Shown here in pieces: positions 27,197-37,032 of a DNA stretch of 64,000 nt. A model generated the notes under the pieces. The model saw nothing but the letters and a program-made list of their open reading frames with translations, searched no databases and was not told where the DNA came from. The stretch lies in assembly GCF_946151045.1 (NCBI RefSeq), contig NZ_OX267714.1, positions 2,146,001-2,210,000 on the forward strand, given 5' to 3'. The stretch is from Mammaliicoccus sp. Marseille-Q6498. Its GTDB lineage: Bacteria > Bacillota > Bacilli > Staphylococcales > Staphylococcaceae. Made by a program: the position numbers and the translations under genes. The stretch's first letter is position 1, and each line of letters begins with the position of its first letter.

Positions 27197-27643
27197 ATGA
27201 AACAATTTGAAATCGTTACAAATCCTATCATACCTGAAGCGTATAGAGAATGGACACTAAATGAAAAACAAGGTGCCATTGTTGTATTTACGGGACATGT
27301 TCGTGAATGGACTAAAGGCGTTAAGACTGAATATCTCGCTTATGAAGCTTACATACCTATGGCTGAAAAAAAGTTAGCTCAAATAGGAAAAGAAATTAAT
27401 GAAAAATGGCCAGGTACAATTGTAGCTATTGCACATCGGATTGGTGAATTACAAATTTCAGATATAGCTGTTGTTATTAGTGTGTCATCACCACATAGAC
27501 ATGCTGCTTATGAAGCAAATGAATATGCTATTGAAAGAATTAAAGAAATCGTGCCAATATGGAAAAAAGAAATATGGGAAGATGGAGAAGAATGGCAAGG
27601 CGATCAAAAAACATACCATTCTTCGATAAGAATGGAGGATTAA
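27197..27643 (+). CDS. moaE: Molybdopterin synthase catalytic subunit MoaE
   Basis: A large subunit of molybdopterin synthase, 148 residues with the start at 27197 (AGGTG just upstream). FTGHVREWTKGVKTEYLAYE and AIAHRIGELQISDIAV are typical MoaE segments, and the KKEIWEDGEEW end carries active-site Lys residues. It works as a heterotetramer with MoaD, whose gene begins 3 bp later. Confidence 0.95.
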   Translation: MKQFEIVTNPIIPEAYREWTLNEKQGAIVVFTGHVREWTKGVKTEYLAYEAYIPMAEKKLAQIGKEINEKWPGTIVAIAHRIGELQISDIAVVISVSSPHRHAAYEANEYAIERIKEIVPIWKKEIWEDGEEWQGDQKTYHSSIRMED

Positions 27644-27646
27644 AAT

Positions 27647-27880
27647 ATGAAAATATTATATTTTGCTCATTTAAAAGAAGTTTTAAACTGTAAGGAAGAG
27701 CAAATCTCTCTTACTAACGACTACACTGTGGTAGACTTTAAGCAATATTTAATTGAAAAACATCCTGAGCTTGGAGAGGAAACTTTTCAAATAGCTTTAA
27801 ATGAGGAATTTGTGCAAGATGATAGCATTGTAACGGACAATGATACGGTTGCATTAATTCCACCAGTCAGTGGAGGGTAA
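27647..27880 (+). CDS. moaD: Molybdopterin synthase sulfur carrier MoaD
   Basis: A 77-residue ubiquitin-fold protein ending in PPVSGG; the C-terminal Gly-Gly is activated by MoeB and carries the thiocarboxylate. It starts 3 bp after moaE with GGAGG upstream. Confidence 0.95.
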   Translation: MKILYFAHLKEVLNCKEEQISLTNDYTVVDFKQYLIEKHPELGEETFQIALNEEFVQDDSIVTDNDTVALIPPVSGG

Positions 27881-27887
27881 AAGGAAA

Positions 27888-28472
27888 ATGATAGCAATAA
27901 TTCTAGCTGGTGGAGAATCCAGTAGGTTTGGTTCACCAAAAGCGTTAGCAAAGATAGATGGAGAGGATTTTTATAAAAAAATCATCCGAACATTGAATCA
28001 AACAAATTTATTCGAGAAAATCGTAATAAGTTCAAGTGAAGATTTAAAAGATTCATTTCAACATGATGACGTCATCGTTGACTTACCTCATTATGCCAAT
28101 GAAGGTCCATTAGGTGGTATATACAGTGTTATGAGCGAATATGATGCAGAATGTTATTTCGTTATAGCATGTGATACACCGAAAGTTACTGAAAAAGCGA
28201 TTAGTCATTTATATCAATTTTTTATAGCTCGAGTAATGGAAGAACAGCTAGATATTGCTGGATATGAAGCAGATGGTAAAAAAATGCCCACACTTGCTTT
28301 TTATAGCCATCGTGTTAAAGAGGATATTAAAGAAGCTTTAGACGAAAATCGAAATAGTATGCGAGAAATATACCAAAATAACCCAGCGCAATGGTTAAAT
28401 GTAAATGTTATAAGCGATCAAACTACGTGGTATAAAAACATCAACTATATTGAAGATTTAACAGAATTATAG
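27888..28472 (+). CDS. mobA: Molybdenum cofactor guanylyltransferase MobA
   Basis: A nucleotidyltransferase of 194 residues with the GTP-binding [16 protein letters not shown] at the N-terminus and the metal-binding ACDTP near residue 95. It adds GMP to Mo-molybdopterin, the form used by NarG and formate dehydrogenase-type enzymes. The start at 27888 follows AAAAGGAAA; upstream in-frame codons overlap moaD. Confidence 0.94.
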   Translation: MIAIILAGGESSRFGSPKALAKIDGEDFYKKIIRTLNQTNLFEKIVISSSEDLKDSFQHDDVIVDLPHYANEGPLGGIYSVMSEYDAECYFVIACDTPKVTEKAISHLYQFFIARVMEEQLDIAGYEADGKKMPTLAFYSHRVKEDIKEALDENRNSMREIYQNNPAQWLNVNVISDQTTWYKNINYIEDLTEL

Positions 28473-28504
28473 CATTGGCTGTTGTAGGTAGAGGAGGCAT
28501 TATG

Positions 28505-29527
28505 ATGAATCAACCTATTAAAGATAAATTGGGGAGACCCATTAGAGATTTAAGAATATCTGTTACTGATCGTTGTAATTTCCGTTGTGATTATTGTATG
28601 CCGAAAGAAATATTTGGCGATGATTTTGAATTTTTACCTAAACAAGAATTGCTTAGTTTTGAAGAAATCATTAGATTAGCTAAATTATATCGTTCACTTG
28701 GCGTCCAAAAAGTAAGAATTACAGGTGGAGAGCCATTGTTAAGACGTGATTTATACCAATTAGTACAATCATTGAGCGAAATAGAAGGTATAGATGATAT
28801 AGGTTTAACAACAAATGGCATGTTATTAAAAAAACACGGTCAAAATCTTTATGACGCAGGACTAAGAAGAGTAAATGTAAGTATAGACGCACTAGATGAT
28901 AAATTATTTAAATCCATTAATAACCGAAATGTTTCAGCAACTCAAATTTTAGAACAAATAGATTACGCCGTGAGTATTGGTCTTAAAGTTAAAGTAAACG
29001 TCGTTATTCAAAAAGGTGTAAATCATCAAGAAATCATACCTTTAGTTCAATATTTTAAAGATAAAAATATCATAGTAAGATTTATTGAATTTATGGATGT
29101 AGGTAACGATAACGGTTGGAACTTTGATAAAGTTGTGACGAAAGATGAAATGTTAAAAGAAATAGAGTCAGAGTTTGATATAGAACCAGTAGACCCTCAT
29201 TACTTTGGAGAAGTAGCAACGTATTATCGACATAAAGATAACGGTGCACAATTTGGATTAATCACAAGCGTATCAGCATCATTTTGCTCATCTTGCACAA
29301 GAGCTAGAATATCTTCAGACGGTAAGTTCTATGGATGCTTATTTGCAGAAAAAAATGGTTACGATATCAAATCAGAATTAAGAAATGGAAAGTCTGATGA
29401 GGAACTATTAGCCATTTTAAAACATTTGTGGAATATACGAGATGACAAATACTCAGATGAGAGAACAGAAGCAACAGTAGCAAGAAGGAAAAAGAATAAA
29501 ATAAACATGAATTATATAGGTGGATAA
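28505..29527 (+). CDS. moaA: GTP 3',8-cyclase MoaA (radical SAM)
   Basis: A radical SAM enzyme of 340 residues. The SAM cluster is CNFRCDYC (about 19-26); the C-terminal cluster has CSSC and a third Cys in GCLF. The chain ends in Gly-Gly, needed for activity in characterised MoaA. The start at 28505 is 7 bases after GAGGAGG; the ATG at 28502 is also possible. Last gene of the moeA unit. Confidence 0.96.
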   Translation: MNQPIKDKLGRPIRDLRISVTDRCNFRCDYCMPKEIFGDDFEFLPKQELLSFEEIIRLAKLYRSLGVQKVRITGGEPLLRRDLYQLVQSLSEIEGIDDIGLTTNGMLLKKHGQNLYDAGLRRVNVSIDALDDKLFKSINNRNVSATQILEQIDYAVSIGLKVKVNVVIQKGVNHQEIIPLVQYFKDKNIIVRFIEFMDVGNDNGWNFDKVVTKDEMLKEIESEFDIEPVDPHYFGEVATYYRHKDNGAQFGLITSVSASFCSSCTRARISSDGKFYGCLFAEKNGYDIKSELRNGKSDEELLAILKHLWNIRDDKYSDERTEATVARRKKNKINMNYIGG

Positions 29528-29532
29528 AAAGG

Positions 29533-29575
29533 TAACGACGGAAAAATAAAATGATTTTTCCGTCGTTGCTTTTTT
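29533..29575. terminator. Terminator between moaA and the convergent SDR gene
   Basis: AACGACGGAAAAAT (29533-29547) and ATTTTTCCGTCGTT (29554-29567) form a long stem followed by GCTTTTTTA. The T-run reaches the stop codon of the minus-strand gene. Confidence 0.88.
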
Positions 29576-30623
29576 AAATACATTCTTTTTCAAAATATAC
29601 GCGAATAATCATATCTAACGTGTCGTGAGAAAGTTGTAATGTGTCTTTTTTAGCCTTCTTCATCATATGTGAAGTATTGTCATCATTAAATATGACTGAT
29701 TTGGAAAAGTAAGGTGCAAATACATCAATAAAGCTATTCAGCACTCTTTCCTCATCAGTAATGGTGTTGATTTCAGAAATAGGTGCTACTTCAAGCTGAT
29801 TGAAGTCTAAATGTTTCTTAATCGTTTCAAAAATAAATGCATTTGATGGTGGACGATTATTTGTAGCGTGATATATTGTATGATTTTCAGCATGATCACA
29901 AGCTACAGAAAGTACATCTACGACATAATCAACGGGTACAAAGTTGGATGTATGTGTTGCATCACCAAATAGTCTATAAATAGATTGATTGTTTTGTCGC
30001 TCTATTTTACGTTTGAACACTTTCAATGCTTTCATAAAGCCGTATAACGTAAATTGAGAATCCGCTTCTCCAGTTTTTGAGTCGCCGATAATAATGGCAG
30101 GTCTAATAATTGAAGTCGCCATTGTCGCGCATTGTGTTACTAAATGTTCAGCTTTAACCTTTGTTGCTTCATATGGATTATGGGTTGGTGCGTCTATAGC
30201 ATGTAAGGTTTCGTATGCTATTTCTTTTTCACCTACAGTATAAGCTGTTGATACATATAAGAAATGTTGTGTGTGCAATCGTTCGGCAAGTTCTATTGCA
30301 TGTTTCGTACCTATATAATTGATTTGATATAACGCATCTGCTAATTCAAAATTAAATTTAACGAGCGCTGCTAAATGATAAAATTTATCTATTTGAGGCA
30401 TACTTTCTAAGTCATCTTCAGATACACCACAATCATGCTTCGTAATATCGCCGTTAATAAAATGAATTCTTGAATGATAAGATGGGTCTAACTTTTTTAA
30501 TAGTGTCGTTTTTTTTCGTTCAGATCTAAATAAAATATAAAGGATTTTGTGCGGATCTTTTGCAAGCTTTTGTATTAATTCAGCACCTACAAAGCCTGTC
30601 GCACCGGTTAAAAATATGTTCAT
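29574..30623 (-). CDS. Extended SDR-family NAD(P)-dependent reductase (thioester-reductase-like)
   Basis: A 349-residue extended short-chain dehydrogenase: Rossmann motif GATGFVG at residues 7-13 and the catalytic YEATK (Y-X3-K) near residue 153. The overall pattern (FLTGATGFVG, YVSTAYTVGE) is closest to the reductase domains that act on acyl thioesters (NAD_binding_4) rather than to sugar epimerases. No carrier protein or synthetase is nearby, so substrate and pathway are unknown. Confidence 0.78.
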   Translation of the reverse strand: MNIFLTGATGFVGAELIQKLAKDPHKILYILFRSERKKTTLLKKLDPSYHSRIHFINGDITKHDCGVSEDDLESMPQIDKFYHLAALVKFNFELADALYQINYIGTKHAIELAERLHTQHFLYVSTAYTVGEKEIAYETLHAIDAPTHNPYEATKVKAEHLVTQCATMATSIIRPAIIIGDSKTGEADSQFTLYGFMKALKVFKRKIERQNNQSIYRLFGDATHTSNFVPVDYVVDVLSVACDHAENHTIYHATNNRPPSNAFIFETIKKHLDFNQLEVAPISEINTITDEERVLNSFIDVFAPYFSKSVIFNDDNTSHMMKKAKKDTLQLSHDTLDMIIRVYFEKECI

Positions 30624-30773
30624 GGTTCCACTCCGTTACTATGTTTCTGATATTATTTTGAACGAAGATAAATTGAAAGTAAAGTATTTATATAAATGTA
30701 TTTGTGATAGCATTGCCTTTTGAAAAAAATTAAGCTTATAATGGTATATTAGAGAAATAAAGGAGAGAGTTTC

Positions 30774-31970
30774 ATGAATGAACAAAAGATGGCTAAGCCG
30801 TCCTTAGTTTTAATTGTGATATTAGGTTTATTGACAGCATTTGGACCTCTATCAATTGATATGTATTTACCAGCATTACCAGAAATAAGTCGAGAATTTG
30901 ATACGTCAACTTCTAACACACAACTCACACTAACAATGTTTATGATAGGTTTAGCGGTTGGACAAGTATTTGTCGGTCCACTATCTGACTTTATCGGTCG
31001 TAAAAAGCCACTTATGGTCGCATTGATTATATATGCAGTTGCTTCAATTTTAATTGTATTCGCACCAAATATTTATGTTGTAATGGCTTTGAGATTTATT
31101 CAAGGGTTTACAGGTGGAGCAGGAGCAGTTATTTCCCGGGCAATGTCTAGTGACTTATATAGCGGAAAAGCTTTAACGAAATTTTTAGCAGTACTTATGT
31201 TAGTTAACGGAGTAGCACCAATATTAGCACCTGTTTTAGGTGGGGCTATATTAGCATTTTCAACATGGAAAACGGTATTTATCTTATTAACGTTGTTCGG
31301 TGCCATCATGTTTACTGTATCATTTTTAAAACTTTCAGAAACGTTACCTGAAGAACGACGCTCGTCAGGTAGAATTAGTGAAATACTTGGTGATTTTAAA
31401 GCACTTTTAAAAAATCCGAAATTCTTATTACCTTTATTTATACAAGGATGTACATTTGCATTATTATTTAGTTATATTTCAGCATCACCATTTATAACAC
31501 AATCTGTTTATAATATTTCTCCATTAATGTTTAGCTGTATGTTTGCTTTTAATGGTCTTGGCTTAATATTATCAGGACAAATTATAAATAAATTAGTAGA
31601 TAAATATGATGAACATTCACTCATGCGTGTGTTCGGGGCAATTCAAATTTTGGGTGTCATCATTGTTTCCGTCACTTTATTAAATGCGTGGCCAATATGG
31701 TTATTAATGATTGGTTTCTTTATATTGGTCAGTCCAGTATCAGCTATAGGATCAACAGGATTTTCAATTGCTATGGCGAATAATAAAGGTGGAGCTGGAA
31801 GTGCATCTAGTTTACTCGGATTGTCTCAGTTTGCATTCGGTGGTGTCGTGTCACCGTTAGTTGGTATTAATGGAGAACACGACGTCATGCCATACGTGTT
31901 AACAATCGTGATTGTATCTCTTGTACTTATCATATTATTTATGATAAATATTAAAGTTTATAAAAATTAA
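30774..31970 (+). CDS. Bcr/CflA-type multidrug efflux MFS transporter
   Basis: A 398-residue transporter of 12 predicted helices. PLSIDMYLPALPEI in helix 1 and GPLSDFIGRKKP in the 2-3 loop are hallmarks of the Bcr/CflA drug:H+ antiporter group. AAGGAGAG precedes the ATG. Its stop codon overlaps the stop of the convergent small membrane protein gene (TTAA shared). The substrate is not predictable. Confidence 0.88.
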   Translation: MNEQKMAKPSLVLIVILGLLTAFGPLSIDMYLPALPEISREFDTSTSNTQLTLTMFMIGLAVGQVFVGPLSDFIGRKKPLMVALIIYAVASILIVFAPNIYVVMALRFIQGFTGGAGAVISRAMSSDLYSGKALTKFLAVLMLVNGVAPILAPVLGGAILAFSTWKTVFILLTLFGAIMFTVSFLKLSETLPEERRSSGRISEILGDFKALLKNPKFLLPLFIQGCTFALLFSYISASPFITQSVYNISPLMFSCMFAFNGLGLILSGQIINKLVDKYDEHSLMRVFGAIQILGVIIVSVTLLNAWPIWLLMIGFFILVSPVSAIGSTGFSIAMANNKGGAGSASSLLGLSQFAFGGVVSPLVGINGEHDVMPYVLTIVIVSLVLIILFMINIKVYKN

Positions 31971-32233
31971 TTAGCATAAACATTTAGATAAATATCTTGA
32001 ACAACAAAAGCTAAATGACCAAGTGCAAATAGTACACTAATGATTGCTAACGTCAATGCGGATTTGCTTGCATTTTCAAGGATAAATACGATGCTTAATA
32101 GAAGTGTAAACGCAACGATAATGATGCGATAACTTAAAAAGTTAATATTGATATCAAAGATAAGACAAGTAAAAATCATTAACGCATTAAGTAATATAAA
32201 CAGTACAAGTAGTAATTTTCTCATGTTTTCCAT
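31967..32233 (-). CDS. Small membrane protein of unknown function
   Basis: An 88-residue, very hydrophobic protein with three predicted helices (about 5-27, 31-53, 57-80) and no known motif. It is convergent with the Bcr/CflA pump and divergent from femX. Probably real, because the frame is fully hydrophobic and well placed, but I do not recognise it. Confidence 0.6.
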   Translation of the reverse strand: MENMRKLLLVLFILLNALMIFTCLIFDININFLSYRIIIVAFTLLLSIVFILENASKSALTLAIISVLFALGHLAFVVQDIYLNVYAN

Positions 32234-32345
32234 CCTAACTTTGTAATTTGTTAATCAAGTATAACAAATGTTGGGCTATCACGTGAAATTAAGAAGCATT
32301 TCATTGTATAATTAAAGAACGAATTGATAAAAAGGAGATTTATAA

Positions 32346-33602
32346 ATGACGATTAAAAAAATGAATATCACTCATGAGCAACATGATGAATTTGTAAAGC
32401 AACATCCAAATGGTGATATGTTGCAACTTACAAAGTGGGCAGAATCCAAGAAGCTTACAGGATGGTATTCTCGTCGTATTGCGATAGGAGATGGGGAAAC
32501 ACTTACTGGTGTTGCACAACTTCTATTTAAAAAAGTACCGAAATTACCATATACATTATGTTATATATCTAGAGGTTTTGTTGTAGATTATAAAGATGAA
32601 GCTTCCGTAAAAATGTTATTAGAATTGTCTAAAGAAATGGCAAGACATGAAAAAAGCTATGCAATTAAAATTGATCCAGATATCGAAGTCGATCAATCAG
32701 AAGGTGTATTAGAATTTTTAACTTCTTTAGGATTCCAACATAAAGGTTTTGAAGATGGATTAAGCAAGACTTATATACAACCACGTATGACAATGATTAC
32801 GAAAATTGATCAATCTGAAGAAGATTTAATGCAAAGCTTCGATAAACGTAACCGCTCACGTGTAAGAAACTCTTTAAAGAGGGGTACGGAATTAGTCATC
32901 GGTAATCGTGATGATTTAAAAATATTTGCTAAAATTATGCAAGAAACTGGAGAAAGAGACAAATTCTTAACGAGAGATGTTTCATATTTTGAAAATATAT
33001 ATGACCATTTACATCCAGATGGTGATTGCGAAGTATTTTTAGTGAAAGTTGTACCTGATAATGTATTGAAAGATTTATTTAAAGAGAGAGACGCACTTCT
33101 AGAAGAGAAGGAAAAACTAGAAAATAAACGTCCAAACAAAAAAGTAACGAACCAATTAAAAGATGCTGAAGAAAAATTAGGCAACTACGAGAAACGTATA
33201 CAAGAGATGGAAGAATTGAAAGAGAAGAAACCAGATGGCGTATATTTATCTGGCGGTATTTTGATTTTCTCTGGTGAAAAATCATATTATTTATATGGTG
33301 CTTCATCAAATGATTATAGAGAATTTTTACCAAATCACCGTATGATTATTGAAATGATGCGTTATGCAAAAGAAAAAGGTGCGACTAAATTTGATTTTGG
33401 TGGTACAGATAATAACCCAGATCAAGATCATGAACATTATGGATTATGGGCATTCAAGAGAGTTTGGGGAACATATTTAAGTGAAAAAATTGGTGAATTT
33501 GATTATGTGTTAAATAAACCTTTATACACAGCTATTGAAAAAGTTAAACCAGCAATTTCAACTTATAAAAGAAAAATTGAAAAGAAAATTAAAAAGAACT
33601 AA
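32346..33602 (+). CDS. femX: Lipid II:glycine glycyltransferase FemX (FmhB)
   Basis: A 418-residue FemABX-family enzyme. It adds the first Gly of the interpeptide bridge to the Lys of lipid II, using Gly-tRNA, on the inner membrane face. Two GNAT-like halves are interrupted at about 240-295 by the charged coiled-coil arm typical of the family. FDFGGTDNNPDQDHEHYGLWAFKR is in the second half. The length fits FmhB, and the place near an RND pump gene and topB is as in other staphylococci. The related FemA and FemB act on later glycines. Confidence 0.9.
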   Translation: MTIKKMNITHEQHDEFVKQHPNGDMLQLTKWAESKKLTGWYSRRIAIGDGETLTGVAQLLFKKVPKLPYTLCYISRGFVVDYKDEASVKMLLELSKEMARHEKSYAIKIDPDIEVDQSEGVLEFLTSLGFQHKGFEDGLSKTYIQPRMTMITKIDQSEEDLMQSFDKRNRSRVRNSLKRGTELVIGNRDDLKIFAKIMQETGERDKFLTRDVSYFENIYDHLHPDGDCEVFLVKVVPDNVLKDLFKERDALLEEKEKLENKRPNKKVTNQLKDAEEKLGNYEKRIQEMEELKEKKPDGVYLSGGILIFSGEKSYYLYGASSNDYREFLPNHRMIIEMMRYAKEKGATKFDFGGTDNNPDQDHEHYGLWAFKRVWGTYLSEKIGEFDYVLNKPLYTAIEKVKPAISTYKRKIEKKIKKN

Positions 33603-33615
33603 GTTTTCAACGAGA

Positions 33616-33650
33616 AGCACTAAAAATGTAATATTTTTAGTGCTTTATTT
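33616..33650 (+). terminator. Terminator of femX
   Basis: AAGCACTAAAAAT pairs with ATTTTTAGTGCTT, followed by TATTTTC. Confidence 0.88.
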
Positions 33651-33700
33651 TCTGTATAATATAGAATAATTGATGACGATTAAACGAGGGGGAAAATTGA

Positions 33701-36700
33701 GTGGTCAAAAAAATGATAAAGTTTTCACTGAATAATAAGTTCGCCATTTTATTAATGACACTGATTATATTATTAGGTGGCATATATTCAGCTTTTAAAA
33801 TGAAACTTGAATTGTTACCAGATGTGACGACACCAGTTATTACGATTACTACACCTTATCCGGGTGCTACACCTGAAAATGTATTAGATAAGGTTACAAA
33901 GCCTGTAGAAAAAGAAGTGCAAAATTTAGAAGGTGTACAAAATGTATCGAGTCAGTCGTTAGAAAATGCATCTGCTATCACTTTAGAATATACATACCAA
34001 ACTGACATGGATAAAGCAGAAACAGAATTAAGAAAGAAATTAGAAGCACTTAAATTACCAGAAGGCGTTCAAGACCCAGATATGAGTCGAATGTCTATGT
34101 ACTCATTCCCAGTCGTAAGCTATTCTATTTCAGATAAAGATAATGATTTAGAAAAAGCGACAAAGCAAATGCAATCAAATCTCATTCCTAAACTAGAAAA
34201 AGTTGATGGCGTGCAAAGTGCTTCGCTGTCGGGTCAAACTTTAGAAGAAGTGAATTTAGAATTTGATCAAAATGAATTAACAAAGCGTGGCATGACTGAA
34301 GACCAAGTTCTTCAATATATAGACGGTGCAACGAAAGAATCTCCATTAGGCTTATATACTTTTGGTGATAATTTGAAATCTATAGTAGTAGACGGACGAT
34401 ATACATCAATCAAAGCGTTAAATGACTTAGAAATTCCAATGACTGGTGGTGCCTCTAGTGCTTCAAGTAGTGGACAGCAAGGGCAACAGGGCGCACAACA
34501 AGCTAGTCAAGCTGAAGGAGAAGGATCTGAAGCATCACAAGGACCATCTTCAGTTAAATTATCAGACGTAGCTAAAGTTAAAAAAGAGAAAAAGCGTGAG
34601 TCTATTTCTAAAACGAACGGAAAAGACGCATTAGCATTACAAGTTACGAAGTCGGCAGATGCAAACTTAGTAGATGTTGTAGATAAAGTAGATAAAGAAG
34701 TAGAAGCATATAAGAAAGATCATAAAAATATTGAGTCCGTTAAATTGATGGAAACAGCATCAACAATTAAAGATTCAGTAAATACGATGGTTGAAAAAGC
34801 ATTAATTGGTTCAATCGTTGCGGTTATTATCATTCTCTTCTTCTTAAGAGATTTCAAATCAACGATCATTGCAATGGTCTCTATTCCAATGTCATTACTC
34901 ATGGCATTAATAGGATTAAAATATTTAGACGTATCACTTAATATATTAACGCTAGGTGCCTTAACTGTAGCGATTGGACGTGTGATAGATGACTCCATTG
35001 TTGTTATAGAAAACATATATCGACGGATGTCCGATAACAATGAAGTATTAAGAGGTAGGGAATTAATTACAAGTGCAACTAAAGAAATGTTTATACCGAT
35101 TATGTCTTCAACAATTGTTACAATTGTCGTGTTCTTACCACTTGCATTTGTAACTGGACAAATAGGTGAGATGTTTAGACCATTTGCTTTAGCAGTTGCA
35201 TTTAGTTTATTAGCATCGTTATTAATTGCCTTAACGATTGTACCTGTTTTATCACATATATTCTTTAGAAACGGTATTAAAAAGCCGAAAAAAGAAAAAG
35301 GTCAATGGTTAGCAAATAAATACAAACGTATATTAAATTGGAATTTAAATCATAAATGGTTAGTTATTCTATTAAGTATCGTGCTCGTTATTGCAAGTAT
35401 CGCATTAGTATTTACACCGTATATTGGTAAATCTTTTATTGATTCTGGTGAAGATAAGATGATTGCCTTAACATATAAACCTTCTCCTGGTGAGAAAGAA
35501 GAACAAGTCGTTAAAAACGGTGAACAAGCACAGAAATACTTATCTAAAGATAAAAATGTCGATTTTGTTCAATATAGTGTAGGTGGCGAAAATCCATTTA
35601 ACCCTTCTGCCAAAAATGATATGGCCGTCATGGTTAAATACGATAAAGATACACCTAATTGGGATAACGTTGGCAAAAAAGTTATGGACCACTTAAGTAC
35701 GTTTAATCATAAAGGTGAATGGAAACAACAAGACTTTTCTACTGGTGGTACTTCAAATGAAGTTTCAGTTAAAGTTTCCGGTACATCAACTGAATCACTT
35801 GAAGGTACAGTTAAAGACGTAGAAAAAGAAATGAAAAAAGTTAAAGGTGTAGAGAATGTAAGCTCAAACCTTTCAAAATCATACGAACAATATAATGTGA
35901 AAGTTGATCAAAATAAAGCAAGTAAACTTGGTTTATCAGCAGGTCAAATCGCTATGACGCTTAATCAAACAACACAAGATAAAGTAGTCACTAAAATTAA
36001 TGATCACGGCAAATCTGTTGATGTGAAACTTACTAAGAAAGAACAGACAGATTGGTCAGAAGATAAACTGAAGAATACTAAAATCACTACGCCTACTGGT
36101 AAAGACGTTAAATTAAGCGATATTGCAACACTTCAAAAAACAACGTCGCCAGATACGATAACTCGAGAAAATGACAAAATCTCTGTTTCAGTAGACGCTA
36201 AAATTACTTCTGATGATGTTTCAAAAGTAACAGCAGAAGTGAATCAAAAAGTAGCTAAAATTGATACACCTAGTGATGTAGATATCAATGTAGGTGGTAC
36301 GAATGATGATATAAATGAAGCAATTCAACAATTAGTACTCGCGATGGCAGCTGCAATCCTAATTGTATATCTCGTAATCGTATTAACATTTAAAGGTGGA
36401 CTTGCACCATTTGCAATTCTATTCTCATTACCAGTATCGATTATCGGTGTGATAGCTGGATTGCTCGTTACGCAAGAAACCATTTCAGTACCGAGTATGA
36501 TTGGTATGTTAATGTTAATTGGTATTGTTGTTACAAACGCGATCGTCTTAATTGATAGGGTTATTAATATGGAAGAAGAGGGCATGTCTACTAGAGAAGC
36601 TTTAATAGAAGCGGCTGGTACACGTTTACGTCCGATATTAATGACAGCACTAGCAACGATTGGTGCATTAGTTCCATTATTATTCGGTGGTGGCAGCTCA

Positions 36701-36847
36701 GTACTTATTTCAAAAGCATTGGCTATCACAGTAATTGGTGGACTTATTTCATCAACGATATTAACACTATTAGTCGTACCAATTTCATACGAAATAATTA
36801 TGAAATTTAAAAAGAAAATTTTTAAACGTTCTTCAAAACAAAGCTAA
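33701..36847 (+). CDS. RND-family efflux permease (AcrB/SwrC type)
   Basis: A 1048-residue pump with the RND plan: helix 1, a large extracytoplasmic domain, a block of helices, a second extracytoplasmic domain and a second helix block. The charged VAIGRVIDDSIVVIENIYRR segment carries the proton-relay Asp pair in helix 4. Residues about 247-284 are a Ser/Gln/Gly/Ala-rich insert without predicted fold in the first outer domain. The start is GTG at 33701 after GAGGGGG; the ATG at 33713 is the alternative. No membrane-fusion partner gene is adjacent. Substrates in Gram-positive relatives include surfactants and fatty acids, but nothing here decides. Confidence 0.9.
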   Translation: MVKKMIKFSLNNKFAILLMTLIILLGGIYSAFKMKLELLPDVTTPVITITTPYPGATPENVLDKVTKPVEKEVQNLEGVQNVSSQSLENASAITLEYTYQTDMDKAETELRKKLEALKLPEGVQDPDMSRMSMYSFPVVSYSISDKDNDLEKATKQMQSNLIPKLEKVDGVQSASLSGQTLEEVNLEFDQNELTKRGMTEDQVLQYIDGATKESPLGLYTFGDNLKSIVVDGRYTSIKALNDLEIPMTGGASSASSSGQQGQQGAQQASQAEGEGSEASQGPSSVKLSDVAKVKKEKKRESISKTNGKDALALQVTKSADANLVDVVDKVDKEVEAYKKDHKNIESVKLMETASTIKDSVNTMVEKALIGSIVAVIIILFFLRDFKSTIIAMVSIPMSLLMALIGLKYLDVSLNILTLGALTVAIGRVIDDSIVVIENIYRRMSDNNEVLRGRELITSATKEMFIPIMSSTIVTIVVFLPLAFVTGQIGEMFRPFALAVAFSLLASLLIALTIVPVLSHIFFRNGIKKPKKEKGQWLANKYKRILNWNLNHKWLVILLSIVLVIASIALVFTPYIGKSFIDSGEDKMIALTYKPSPGEKEEQVVKNGEQAQKYLSKDKNVDFVQYSVGGENPFNPSAKNDMAVMVKYDKDTPNWDNVGKKVMDHLSTFNHKGEWKQQDFSTGGTSNEVSVKVSGTSTESLEGTVKDVEKEMKKVKGVENVSSNLSKSYEQYNVKVDQNKASKLGLSAGQIAMTLNQTTQDKVVTKINDHGKSVDVKLTKKEQTDWSEDKLKNTKITTPTGKDVKLSDIATLQKTTSPDTITRENDKISVSVDAKITSDDVSKVTAEVNQKVAKIDTPSDVDINVGGTNDDINEAIQQLVLAMAAAILIVYLVIVLTFKGGLAPFAILFSLPVSIIGVIAGLLVTQETISVPSMIGMLMLIGIVVTNAIVLIDRVINMEEEGMSTREALIEAAGTRLRPILMTALATIGALVPLLFGGGSSVLISKALAITVIGGLISSTILTLLVVPISYEIIMKFKKKIFKRSSKQS

Positions 36848-36861
36848 ATAAAGATAAAAAA

Positions 36862-36920
36862 TAAAGAATCCTAACACAAGACAGTAAATATACTGTTAGC
36901 GTGCTAGGATTCTTTTTTGT
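36862..36920 (+). terminator. Terminator of the RND pump gene
   Basis: AAGAATCCTA...CAC pairs with GTG...TAGGATTCTT, with an inner hairpin ACAGTA/TACTGT, and ends in TTTTTTG. Confidence 0.85.
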
Positions 36921-37032
36921 AGATAATTCATAGTATCTTAATAAGAAAAACCTTGTGCCTTATACATATTTTGATAAAATGTATACATATACAATTTTCT
37001 GGTAGTATAAATATATTTGTGGAGTGGTTATT

